64,000 bases of DNA. It comes from Thiothrix subterranea. Lineage in GTDB: Bacteria > Pseudomonadota > Gammaproteobacteria > Thiotrichales > Thiotrichaceae. Shown one piece after another: positions 19,101 through 26,564 of the stretch (the first letter of the stretch is position 1; every line of letters begins with the position of its first letter). The stretch spans positions 3,157,501 to 3,221,500 of the forward strand of contig NZ_CP053482.1 of the NCBI RefSeq assembly GCF_016772315.1. The letters are read 5' to 3'. The notes under the pieces were generated by a model. The model searched no databases and was not told the DNA's origin. It saw only the letters and a program-made list of their open reading frames with translations. Position numbers and translations under genes: made by a program.

Positions 19101-19714
19101 CCGGTGGCGAGTTCCTGCATTGCCAGCACTATTGTGTGTTCCCCGCGTCTGTGGGGATGAACCGGCTCGTATTTCCGTCTCGATTTCGTGCATGAAGTGT
19201 TCCCCGCGTCTGTGGGGATGAACCGGCTCTTAGTCTTGCTGGAGCATACGCCTATGCGTGTTCCCCGCGTCTGTGGGGATGAACCGAAAGCTACCTCGCA
19301 ACCGCCATTAACCGCACAGTGTTCCCCGCGTCTGTGGGGATGAACCGTGAAACTGCTGAGGTTGTGGGAATGACACCAAGTGTTCCCCGCGTCTGTGGGG
19401 ATGAACCGTCAATTGCCTTAAATTCTTGACCGGGAGAAAAGTGTTCCCCGCGTCTGTGGGGATGAACCGCTGACATACGACAAGATGGGTCTTGTAAAAA
19501 AGTGTTCCCCGCGTCTGTGGGGATGAACCGTCAATTGCCTTAAATTCTTGACCGGGAGAAAAGTGTTCCCCGCGTCTGTGGGGATGAACCGTAATAACGC
19601 TGCCTGCCGGGGTAACGGGTTTCGTGTTCCCCGCGTCTGTGGGGATGAACCGAGTTGCACCGAAAGATTAAATCAGCCTGTGCTAGTGTTCCCCGCGTCT
19701 GTTGGGATGAGCCG
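16146..19714 (+). CRISPR. Type I-E CRISPR array, 59 repeats and 58 spacers
   Basis: The repeat is 29 bases, starting GTGTTCCCCGCGTCTG and ending ATGAACCG, with a CCCCGC/GTGGGG hairpin. The period is 61 bases (32-base spacers) except for two 33-base spacers, number 17 (17151-17183) and the last one (19653-19685). The repeats I read closely are identical except the last (19686-19714), which has two changes and marks the leader-distal end. Spacers 54 (19409-19440) and 56 (19531-19562) are identical, with a different spacer between them. The intact adaptation genes and uniform repeats suggest an active system. Both strands give spurious open frames because 61 is not a multiple of 3. Confidence 0.98.
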
Positions 19715-19872
19715 TTGTCCTTACCAGATTGTTAAACCGCCAAACCACAAGGCAATAAAATCCAATTCCTTCGCACTTACGTATCCTTCTGTGATGAGCA
19801 AGTTGCAGGTATGTGAATGCCGCGCTTGACTCCCTGTTTCCCAATTTCAATCACAATAGGTGGAGAATGAAG

Positions 19873-20307
19873 ATGAATACGAAGTTTATCGCTTTTGCTT
19901 TTACCACCGCGCTGGCGGCTTCTGGTGTTGCCTTCGCTGCGGAGCAAGAAAAAATGGACATGGGCGATCTGTCGGTTTCCGCCAAAGATCAGGATACATC
20001 CGGCGGCACGGTAACGGCTGACAAAATCATGGCAGCGGCGAATGGCTGGCTGGTCGTGCACCGTACTGATGCTGAGATGAAGCCCGGCCCCGTCATTGCG
20101 TATGCTCCCTTGAAAAAAGGTGAAAACAACGAAGTGAGCGCAATCCTGACCGAGCGAGTCGCAAAAGGCGACAAGTTGATGTTCATGCTGCACGGTGAAG
20201 AGGGTGGCATGAAAACGGGCATATTTGAATACACGCTTGGAGCCAAGGAGGATGGCCCGGTGAAAGTTGATGGCAAACTGGTCATGACCGTCATTAACGC
20301 CGAATAA
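19873..20307 (+). CDS. Periplasmic DUF7282-like protein
   Basis: The 144-residue protein has a clear signal peptide (MNTKFIAFAFTTALAASGVA, cleavage after AFA). A small beta-rich domain follows with VVHRTDAEMKPGPVIAYAPL and a C-terminal VKVDGKLVMTVINAE. The pattern resembles the DUF7282 family found in archaeal and bacterial exported proteins. No enzymatic motif is visible. GGAG lies 7 bases before ATG 19873; the in-frame ATG at 19867 is too close to it. It is a single gene after the CRISPR array. Confidence 0.6.
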   Translation: MNTKFIAFAFTTALAASGVAFAAEQEKMDMGDLSVSAKDQDTSGGTVTADKIMAAANGWLVVHRTDAEMKPGPVIAYAPLKKGENNEVSAILTERVAKGDKLMFMLHGEEGGMKTGIFEYTLGAKEDGPVKVDGKLVMTVINAE

Positions 20308-20324
20308 TCCTATTGCTTTCAGCG

Positions 20325-20349
20325 TTGGCGGGGCTGCTTACCCCGCCAA
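20325..20349 (+). terminator. Strong hairpin without a T tract
   Basis: TTGGCGGGG (20325-20333) and CCCCGCCAA (20341-20349) form a perfect 9-bp stem with a 7-base loop, 17 bases after the preceding gene. No run of T follows, so it may slow rather than fully terminate transcription. The 15-base string around its left arm recurs at 20479-20493 within the next gene. Confidence 0.45.
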
Positions 20350-20421
20350 TACTGCGGTCAAGCTTGCCATTCTTGTGCATAATGCAGCAATCCAAACCTT
20401 AACCGCTATAACATTGCCGCT

Positions 20422-22029
20422 ATGCAAGAATTACCCACCACCGCCAGCGAACAACGCCTGCAAGATAACCAACTCCCGCAGCGTTGGCGGGGCAAATCCC
20501 AATTCACCATCGCCGCCCCCCGCTTCGGCACGGGCGTAGACTTCCTCACCACTTGGCAAGCATGGCAAGCCGACCCGCAGCGTTGCGCCCGCCTGCATTT
20601 CATTGCCATCGAACCGCACCCCCTTCAACCCGCGACCTTGCGTGAGTTATTGGCAAATTACCCGGAATTGCAACCCTTTGCCGCTGAACTCATCGCTCAC
20701 TATCCCCCGCTGCTCGACGGATTCCACCGCCTGACGTTTGCCCAAGGCCACCTCACCCTTACCCTGTGCTTCATGGCTCTGCCAACCGCCCTCTCCGAAC
20801 TCGTCGCCCGCGTCGATGTCTGGTATTCGCCTGAACACCTCATCCCTGCGCTGGAACCCTGGTATGCCTTGCCAGCACCTTCCCCCGTGACACACGCCAA
20901 CGTCATCGGCGGCGGCATCGCAGGTTGCCAAATCGCGCACGCGCTGGCAAAACGCGGCTGGGAAGTCACCTTGTACGAACGCCACACCCGCCTTGCGATG
21001 GAAGCATCCGGCAACCGTGCGGGCGTGCTAACCCCGAAAATGACAGCAGAAGCTGGTTGGGGCGAAACCTTTTACCGCCAAGCGTTCTTGTTTGCCGTGC
21101 AGCAAATTCGCCAACTGCAAGCAGCGGGGCAGGCGATCGACTGGGCGCAATGCGGCGCGTTGCAACTGGCACACGAACCGCGTGAAGCGGCGCGTCAGCA
21201 AGCGCTTCGGGTGCGTGAGTTGCCTGCCGATTTCATCCAGATTCTCGATCAGGCAGAGGCTTCCGCCGTAGCGGGGATTCCGTTACCGAGTGGCGCGAGT
21301 TATTTCCCGCAAGCAGGTTGGCTGAATCCTGCCAGTTTGTGTGCGGCGTTGGTGGCGCACCCCAATATTGAAGTGCGCACGCTGACAGATGCGAGCGTTT
21401 TGCCGATGGATGGTGTGACGATTATTGCCAGTGGACGCGAGGCGGATCGGTTTGCCGCGAGTCAGTTTCTGCCCTTTATGCCGGTATTGGGGCAAACCAG
21501 CGCGGCGACCGCTTCGGCGTTTAGCCAGCAACTGAAGACAACGCTAGGACACGAAGGCTATTTAACCCCAGCGCTGGCGGGGCAACACATTTTCGGGGCA
21601 ACGTTTGTGCGTAATAGGCGCGAACCTAGGCTGGATGCCGCCGCCGATACCGTGAATCACCAGCAATTGGCGCAATACCTGCCCGCTTTTGCCGCCTCAC
21701 TTGGCACGGTGCAAACCAGCCACGCGGCGATTCGCATGACAACGCCGGATCGCTATCCGGTGGTGGGGGCGCTGCCGGATGTCGCATTTTTCCAGCAAGC
21801 CTACGCCGAATTGCGGCATGGTCGCGCAAACCAGCCGTTTCCACTGGCGCATTATCAGCCGAGTGTGTGGATAGCGGCGGGTTTTGGTTCGCGTGGGCTT
21901 ACCACCAGCGGTTTGTGTGCGGAGTTGCTGGCGGCTTTGCTGACGGGGGAACCGTTGCCGATGCAGGCGACGTTGTATCGCCATTTGCATCCGGCCCGGT
22001 TTCTGATTCGTCAGCTTAAGCGCGGTTAG
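20422..22029 (+). CDS. mnmC: MnmC with intact oxidoreductase half and truncated methyltransferase half
   Basis: MnmC completes the mnm5s2U modification at wobble position 34 of certain tRNAs. The C-terminal FAD-dependent domain, which removes the carboxymethyl group, starts at VIGGGIAGCQIAHALAKRGW (about 162) and ends with the usual WIAAGFGSRGLTTSG. The N-terminal part keeps the SAM motif FGTGVDFLTTWQAW and LHFIAIEPHPL. It then jumps from VDVWY directly to the linker, without the expected DGFAPxxNPxMW motif and the rest of the methyltransferase domain. The start of that domain is also missing. The 535 residues compare with about 670 in E. coli. The methyl-transfer step is probably lost or done by another enzyme. 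Confidence 0.85.
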   Translation: MQELPTTASEQRLQDNQLPQRWRGKSQFTIAAPRFGTGVDFLTTWQAWQADPQRCARLHFIAIEPHPLQPATLRELLANYPELQPFAAELIAHYPPLLDGFHRLTFAQGHLTLTLCFMALPTALSELVARVDVWYSPEHLIPALEPWYALPAPSPVTHANVIGGGIAGCQIAHALAKRGWEVTLYERHTRLAMEASGNRAGVLTPKMTAEAGWGETFYRQAFLFAVQQIRQLQAAGQAIDWAQCGALQLAHEPREAARQQALRVRELPADFIQILDQAEASAVAGIPLPSGASYFPQAGWLNPASLCAALVAHPNIEVRTLTDASVLPMDGVTIIASGREADRFAASQFLPFMPVLGQTSAATASAFSQQLKTTLGHEGYLTPALAGQHIFGATFVRNRREPRLDAAADTVNHQQLAQYLPAFAASLGTVQTSHAAIRMTTPDRYPVVGALPDVAFFQQAYAELRHGRANQPFPLAHYQPSVWIAAGFGSRGLTTSGLCAELLAALLTGEPLPMQATLYRHLHPARFLIRQLKRG

Positions 22030-22472
22030 GGTTCGGCAGGCTGGGCGACGTGTTGCGGAGGGCGCAATTTGTCGATTTCAGTGTCGAGCGCTTGATTGCT
22101 GGCGTTGCCTTGGGTGAGGGTTTGTTGCAGGCGGGTATTTTCTTGCTCCAAGGCTTGTACTTGTTGCACCACGTGTTGCAGGGATTCGCGCATCTTGTCG
22201 TAGCGGGTGCGTTCGTCTGGGGTCAGCTTTGCCAATTCCTCCGGTGTCAGTTCGGGTGCGCTGAAGGGGGATTCGGTGGATGGCTCCGCCGCGACTGCCG
22301 GTTCGGGTGCTGGCTTGGGGGGAGCTTCCAATTCTTTGAATGGGCTGGTTAACGTCAGGGTTTGTTCTTGAGGCGCTTGCGCGGCAGGTGTCAAATAAAG
22401 CATGACTCCTCCAGCAATCAGCATAAGCGAAGCCAGTGCGCCAATGGCAGTAATCGGGTCTTTAGTAGGCAT
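22026..22472 (-). CDS. Membrane-anchored coiled-coil protein
   Basis: I recognise no family. The 148-residue protein has one N-terminal transmembrane segment (GALASLMLIAGGVMLYL), a Pro/Glu/Ala-rich linker and a coiled coil (about 90-135; RESLQHVVQQVQALEQENTR). A longer frame starts with GTG at 22517; ATG 22472 is chosen because the membrane segment then lies near the N-terminus, but neither start has a clear ribosome-binding site. Its stop shares a 4-base TTAG with the end of mnmC. Confidence 0.6.
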   Translation of the reverse strand: MPTKDPITAIGALASLMLIAGGVMLYLTPAAQAPQEQTLTLTSPFKELEAPPKPAPEPAVAAEPSTESPFSAPELTPEELAKLTPDERTRYDKMRESLQHVVQQVQALEQENTRLQQTLTQGNASNQALDTEIDKLRPPQHVAQPAEP

Positions 22473-22659
22473 GTGTAAGTCGTGCGCCAAAAATTCATGA
22501 GCATAATTCGCTGGCACGCGATACTCAAGCCAGAAAGCGTTTTTGAGTGTACTTAATTGACATCGTTATAGGCGTCTATTACGATGCCTGCCCATTGATA
22601 TTCCTTCCACAATAATGTAATTCAAAGTCCGATAGGACACATCCAGGAGATAGTTAGTC

Positions 22660-23355
22660 ATGAAAAAAATTACCGTTAGTATTTCTGCTTTGTTCTTAGC
22701 GCTGGGCGTTCTGAGCGGCTGCGGCGAGAAAAAAGAAGAAGCGCCGAAAGCGGAAGCACCTGCTGCTGAGCAAAAGCCTGCTGAACAAGTTGCTCAACCC
22801 GCAGCGCCCGCCGCAGAACCTGCACCAGCCGCTACCCCAGCAGTAGCAGCGGCTGACCCAGCCGTGATGCCTAACCCAATGACGGCGATGACCGATGCGG
22901 CTAAAGCTGCCGGTGATGCGGTTGCACAAGCGGCTGATTCCACCACGCAAGCAGTGGGTGATGCAGCTAAAGCCGTGGGCGATACCGCTACTAAAGCGGC
23001 GGATGCTACCACGCAGGCAGTAGGCGATGCGGCTCAAGCCGTGGGCGATACTGCTGCTAAAGCGGCGGATGCGACCACTGAAGCGGCAGCAGGCGCAGTA
23101 GCAGCGGCTGGCGCGGTTGACGGCGAAAAAGTTTACAAAGGTCTGTGCTTCAGTTGCCATGACATGGGGATTGCTGGTTCACCTAAGTTGGGTGATAAAG
23201 CGGCATGGGCGCCACGTATCGCAACCGGTATGGACGCTTTGTACACCTCTTCTTTGAATGGTAAAGGTGCGATGCCAGCAAAAGGCGGCAACCCAGCACT
23301 GGCTGATGCAGAAGTGAAAGCAGCCGTTGATTGGATGGTTGCCCAAGCAAAGTAA
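22660..23355 (+). CDS. Cytochrome c5-family lipoprotein with Ala-rich linker
   Basis: This is a 231-residue membrane-anchored electron carrier. The signal peptide ends in a lipobox LSGC (Cys21). An Ala/Pro/Glu-rich stretch follows, then a repetitive helix-prone linker (about 75-145) with units such as DAAKAVGDTATKAADATTQA and DAAQAVGDTAAKAADATTEA. The C-terminal cytochrome domain has CFSCH for haem attachment and a distal Met candidate in GKGAMPAKGG, typical of cytochrome c5. The two long linker units are also near-identical in DNA, which points to recent duplication. It is monocistronic, with a strong terminator after it. The electron partner is unknown. Confidence 0.88.
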   Translation: MKKITVSISALFLALGVLSGCGEKKEEAPKAEAPAAEQKPAEQVAQPAAPAAEPAPAATPAVAAADPAVMPNPMTAMTDAAKAAGDAVAQAADSTTQAVGDAAKAVGDTATKAADATTQAVGDAAQAVGDTAAKAADATTEAAAGAVAAAGAVDGEKVYKGLCFSCHDMGIAGSPKLGDKAAWAPRIATGMDALYTSSLNGKGAMPAKGGNPALADAEVKAAVDWMVAQAK

Positions 23356-23374
23356 GCGCTTATTTGCTTTGCCA

Positions 23375-23405
23375 TAAAAAAAGCCCCATTACGGGGCTTT
23401 TTTTA
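23375..23405 (+). terminator. Intrinsic terminator after the cytochrome gene
   Basis: The stem GCCCC/GGGGC with loop ATTAC is extended by A and T runs on both sides and ends in seven T. It also works in the opposite direction because of the A run, and so could serve the small gene at 23421-23501 as well. Confidence 0.9.
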
Positions 23406-23420
23406 TGGGTGGCGTGATGC

Positions 23421-23501
23421 CTAAATGAGGTGATATGCCGTCATTAGATTGATCATTGCCACTGAGATTAGTATCAAGATAAATTTATATTCAATATCCA
23501 T
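23421..23501 (-). CDS. 26-residue hydrophobic membrane peptide
   Basis: On the minus strand an ATG (complement at 23499-23501) follows GGAGGT at a distance of 6 bases, an unusually strong ribosome-binding site. The frame encodes a charged start (MDIEYK), a single hydrophobic stretch (FILILISVAMINLM) and a short tail ending at TAG. The size fits small subunits of membrane complexes or type I toxin-like peptides, but I recognise no family. The bidirectional terminator 16 bases downstream supports a separate transcript. Confidence 0.55.
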   Translation of the reverse strand: MDIEYKFILILISVAMINLMTAYHLI

Positions 23502-23768
23502 AACGATACCTCCGATTGTTTTTATTGATTAATTTCCCTGTGCCCGTGCAGTGATAGGTGAATCACTTCTCTCCATTAGTGCGGAATAGTTTAGCACCAG
23601 CTTAATTAATAAACGCTTAATAATTGCCTGTTTTGTGGTCAAGGTAGGTGTATCTTCTCCTCTCTTTTTCACCGTTGATCAGCTAAATCGGTGCGATCTT
23701 ACGGAACTGCATGACACTTGCTGTATCAAGCCGTATAATCGTGAGTCCAGCAACTTTTGCAGGATTCC

Positions 23769-24133
23769 GGGGGCGACTTGGCTTCGACGTGGATCACAAA
23801 GTCTGGGGAGCATGTAGTGGGTGTGGTGACCACTTAAATCCTAGTCACAAACAATAGTCGCAAACGACGACTCTTACGCTCTCGCCGCTTAATAACCGGT
23901 AGTTAGCTGTCTGATCGCTACTGTGCTTATGCAGTACGAATATTCAGGCATCATCCAATCATAAGATCGTGCGGGAGGCTCGCCCAAGGCCAAACCACTA
24001 AACAGTATTGGGACAGCCTGTGAGCAGCCTGTCAGTTGGCGGCAATCGGGTTAAATAAACGACTGACTAAACATGTAGTAGCCTTCAGATGGAGGGTTTG
24101 CGGACGCGGGTTCAATTCCCGCCGCCTCCACCA
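23769..24133 (+). ncRNA. ssrA: Transfer-messenger RNA (tmRNA)
   Basis: tmRNA rescues stalled ribosomes and tags the incomplete protein for proteolysis. The 5' end GGGGGCG pairs with CGCCTCC before the 3' CCA to form the tRNA-like acceptor stem. GGTTCAATTCC gives the T loop. The tag reading frame resumes at GCA 23860 and encodes ANDDSYALAA, ending at TAA 23890-23892. The preserved ends and the tag make the call secure. SspB, the adaptor for such tags, is encoded at 35734-36270. Confidence 0.97.
24109..24133 (+). other. Probable attachment site of the integrated element
   Basis: The 3' end of ssrA is a common integration site for tyrosine recombinases of the P4 type, and such an integrase gene begins 165 bases downstream. 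No second copy of this segment is seen in the window, so the far end of the original element is either outside or lost. The exact core is unknown. Confidence 0.45.
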
Positions 24134-24165
24134 ATTTACTGTTTCATGCAGTCTCATGAAGTATT

Positions 24166-24203
24166 AAAACCCCTTACAGGCGGCAATCTGTAAGGGGTTT
24201 TTT
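24166..24203 (+). terminator. Intrinsic terminator after ssrA
   Basis: ACCCCTTACAG (24169-24179) and CTGTAAGGGGT (24188-24198) form an 11-bp stem followed by six T. It lies 36 bases after the tmRNA end. Confidence 0.9.
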
Positions 24204-24246
24204 GTTGCATGGCGTCTTATCCAGTGTCATGACATCGCACACTTTT

Positions 24247-24293
24247 GGGGGTATCTTGGGGGGTATCTTCCAAACTCAGAAAAGCGATACCCC
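24247..24293 (+). promoter_or_regulatory. Repeated sites directly upstream of the integrase gene
   Basis: GGTATCTT occurs at 24250 and 24262, each preceded by a G run, 12 bases apart. The inverse GATACCCC lies at 24286-24293, immediately before the start codon. The arrangement fits an operator or arm-type binding sites by which an integrase controls its own gene. No ribosome-binding site is seen. Confidence 0.45.
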
Positions 24294-24297
24294 TTTT

Positions 24298-25512
24298 ATG
24301 AAACGCAGCTTGAACGACACCGCAGTTAAGAACGCCAAGCCCAAAGACAAAGAATACAAATTGAGCGACGGGGGAGGGTTGTACTTACTGGTTAAGCCCA
24401 ACGGGTCTAAGTTGTGGCGTTACAAGTACAAGCTACCAAAAGAGAAACTTCTAGCCATTGGCAGTTATCCAGAAATCAGCCTGAAGGATGCACGGTTACT
24501 GCACGAAGAGGCGCGGGCATTGTGGGCGCGTGGTGTTGACCCATCACAACACAAGCAAGCCACCAAGGGCGCAAAGCTGGCAGAAGCGGCTAATACCTTT
24601 CAGGCAATCGCGACAGAATGGCTTGTTAAGTTCACCGCAGATCAAGCACCAGAACACACCGACCGGCAGAAACGGCGGCTAGAACGTCACGTTTTCCCGT
24701 GGATAGGCGGGCGCATCATTGGGGAAATTGAACCACCGGATATTTTAGCCGTGCTAAGGCGTATCGAAGCCGCTGGAACGCTGGAAACTGCCCACAGGGT
24801 GAAAACCATCATAGGGCAGGTGTTCCGCTATGCCGTGGCAACAGGTCGGGCGGTACGTGACCAAACCGCAGACCTGAAAGGCGCACTGCCACCCGCAAAA
24901 GGCAACCACTTTGCAGCGATCACAGACCCGAAGGAAATAGGGGCATTGTTGCGGGCTATGGCTGGCTACCGTGGGGCTATTGAAACCCGTATAGCTTTGC
25001 AATTGTCGGCTTACCTGTTCACCCGACCGGGCGAACTCAGACAAATGGAATGGGCAGAGATAGAAGGGGATGTTTGGACAATCCCAGCGGAAAAGATGAA
25101 GGCAGGGCGTGTGCATGTAGTGCCATTGTGCAAACAGGCATTAGCTTTGCTGGAAGAAATGCGACCGCTAACAGGTAAACGGCGCTATGTGTTCCCGTCC
25201 CGCACGGATACCAAAAAACCCATGAGCGCTAATACAGTGAGGTCGGCACTGGTACGGCTAGGCTATGAAAGCGACACCATGACCGCGCACGGATTTAGGG
25301 CGCTTGCCAGTACCCGGTTGTATGAGATGGGCTTTCACTCAGAACTCATTGAACGGCAGTTAGCCCACACGGTAGGGAATGAGGTTCGCAGGGCTTACGA
25401 CCGATCACAGCACCTAGACCAGCGTACCGCCATGATGCAGCAATGGGCTGATTATCTGGACAGTTTGCGAGATGGGGCGCAAGTCATACCGATACGACGG
25501 GCAACCAGTTAG
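24298..25512 (+). CDS. P4-type tyrosine integrase
   Basis: The 404-residue protein has an N-terminal DUF4102 arm-binding domain (LSDGGGLYLLVKPNGSKLWR) and a central SAM-like core-binding domain. The C-terminal catalytic domain carries the first Arg in LFTRPGELRQMEW, HGFRALASTRL for the His-x-x-Arg box, and a candidate nucleophile Tyr in VRRAYDRSQHL. All key residues are present. It lies next to ssrA, and the ATG at 24298 gives the usual family start (MKRSLNDTAVKNAKPKD). Members of this group move genomic islands and phage satellites. Nothing in the following 3 kb suffices for replication or transfer, so the element is a remnant. Confidence 0.92.
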   Translation: MKRSLNDTAVKNAKPKDKEYKLSDGGGLYLLVKPNGSKLWRYKYKLPKEKLLAIGSYPEISLKDARLLHEEARALWARGVDPSQHKQATKGAKLAEAANTFQAIATEWLVKFTADQAPEHTDRQKRRLERHVFPWIGGRIIGEIEPPDILAVLRRIEAAGTLETAHRVKTIIGQVFRYAVATGRAVRDQTADLKGALPPAKGNHFAAITDPKEIGALLRAMAGYRGAIETRIALQLSAYLFTRPGELRQMEWAEIEGDVWTIPAEKMKAGRVHVVPLCKQALALLEEMRPLTGKRRYVFPSRTDTKKPMSANTVRSALVRLGYESDTMTAHGFRALASTRLYEMGFHSELIERQLAHTVGNEVRRAYDRSQHLDQRTAMMQQWADYLDSLRDGAQVIPIRRATS

Positions 25513-25648
25513 CCAAGCTACTGCACACCACCACAGAGAGCCGCACACGTTGCGGTTTTTTTATGTCTGTATTTCATAGGTTTAGCTGAAATCGGAAGGG
25601 CAGGCATACAAAAAATATTTTTTTTCTGTTGGAAAGAATGAAATCAGG

Positions 25649-25784
25649 GTGTAACAGGTGTAACAGAAAGAAAAAGAATGTAAATACACATTTATTTTCT
25701 TTTATTTTCATGTATTTATAGTGCTGAACCTCTGTTACACCTTGTGGCGTTTTTAGGTGTAACAAGGTGTAGCAAGGTGTAACA
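25649..25784. repeat. Iteron-like GTGTAACA repeats in a gene-free stretch
   Basis: The 358-base gap after the integrase holds GTGTAACA at 25649 and 25658, TGTTACAC in inverse orientation at 25733, and GTGTAACA, GTGTAGCA, GTGTAACA at 25757, 25767 and 25777. The last three are spaced by exactly 10 bases, one helical turn. AT-rich sequence lies between the two groups. Such arrangements are typical of replication-initiator or regulator binding sites; phage satellites often have iterons here. No initiator gene remains nearby. Confidence 0.6.
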
Positions 25785-25870
25785 GAATGAAGGGCGGGCA
25801 GGGCAGCACCTAGCAGCGGCTAACCTTTGCGCCTATGCACCCACCCCAAAGCGTTGGTATACTTGCCAAC

Positions 25871-26161
25871 ATGGAAAAAGCAGTGTTGATTTACAAGCGG
25901 CGGCGTGAATTTGCGGACGGCGCAATTATTGAGGGCGTGGCGTGGTCATTGCCCCAAGCCGTTATGGGTTCTAGCCACCTGTACAAATACCGCTTGTTTT
26001 ATGGTTATCCGGGGCAACGTGTTATCGGTTACGACAACGAACGCGGCAAGGGCGACCATAAGCACTATTACGACACCGAAACGCCTTACACCTTCACCAC
26101 ACCGGAACAGGTATGGCGGGATTTTGTAACTGACATCCTCACAGAGAGGGGCAAGCCATGA
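25871..26161 (+). CDS. DUF6516-like protein, putative toxin partner
   Basis: The 96-residue protein starts MEKAVLIYKRRREFADGAII and continues with LYKYRLFYGYPGQRVIGYDN and HYYD. This resembles the DUF6516 family, which is usually encoded with a small winged-helix protein in a toxin-antitoxin-like arrangement. It overlaps the next gene by 4 bases (ATGA). The ATG at 25871 is chosen; a frame from 25835 would add 12 poorly supported residues. Its activity is unknown. Confidence 0.65.
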   Translation: MEKAVLIYKRRREFADGAIIEGVAWSLPQAVMGSSHLYKYRLFYGYPGQRVIGYDNERGKGDHKHYYDTETPYTFTTPEQVWRDFVTDILTERGKP

Positions 26162-26532
26162 GATACGCAATTATTCGCATTGAACCCAACCTAGAAGCCG
26201 ATTTGCTGGAAATGGGCGCGGCTTTCGTGGATGCACTGGAAATCGGCAGTTATCAGGGTGAGGTATTCACCTTTGAAACGCCTATGGGATTGTTTCAGGC
26301 GATTACCCCCAAGCGTTGGGAACTGTTGGACAGGCTGCAAGGCAAAGCGGCGGTGAGTATCCGCGAACTTGCTAAGCAATTGGGGCGGGATGTGAAGAAC
26401 GTCCATACGGATGTAAGCAAGCTTTTGGAAATTGGCTTGCTGGAGCGTGACGAAGTAGGGCGGGTATTTTCCCCCTTTACGGAAATCAGGACAGAATTCA
26501 CCTTGAAGGGTGAGAGCAAAGCGGCGGCATGA
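26158..26532 (+). CDS. Winged-helix DNA-binding protein, putative antitoxin partner
   Basis: The 124-residue protein has a C-terminal MarR/HVO_A0114-like winged helix (KRWELLDRLQG, SIRELAKQLGRDVKNVHTDV, then LLEIGLLERDEVGRVFSPF). It is coupled to the DUF6516-like gene, the usual order for this pair. It would be expected to repress the pair's own promoter and neutralise the partner. This is an inference from the arrangement; no catalytic motif is present. Confidence 0.65.
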   Translation: MRYAIIRIEPNLEADLLEMGAAFVDALEIGSYQGEVFTFETPMGLFQAITPKRWELLDRLQGKAAVSIRELAKQLGRDVKNVHTDVSKLLEIGLLERDEVGRVFSPFTEIRTEFTLKGESKAAA

Positions 26533-26564
26533 AGAAGTTATTGCTTAATTTCCCTCTGGCGTCC

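Noticed and set aside
16195-19829. Many open frames with repeated HPHRRGEH, SSPQTRGT or RFIPTDAGNT segments, and a few on the plus strand
   Set aside because: They are translations of the CRISPR repeat in three frames. They have no ribosome-binding sites and no protein logic.
23635-23817. 60-codon frame reaching into the 5' end of ssrA
   Set aside because: No ribosome-binding site, and it overlaps the tmRNA acceptor stem.
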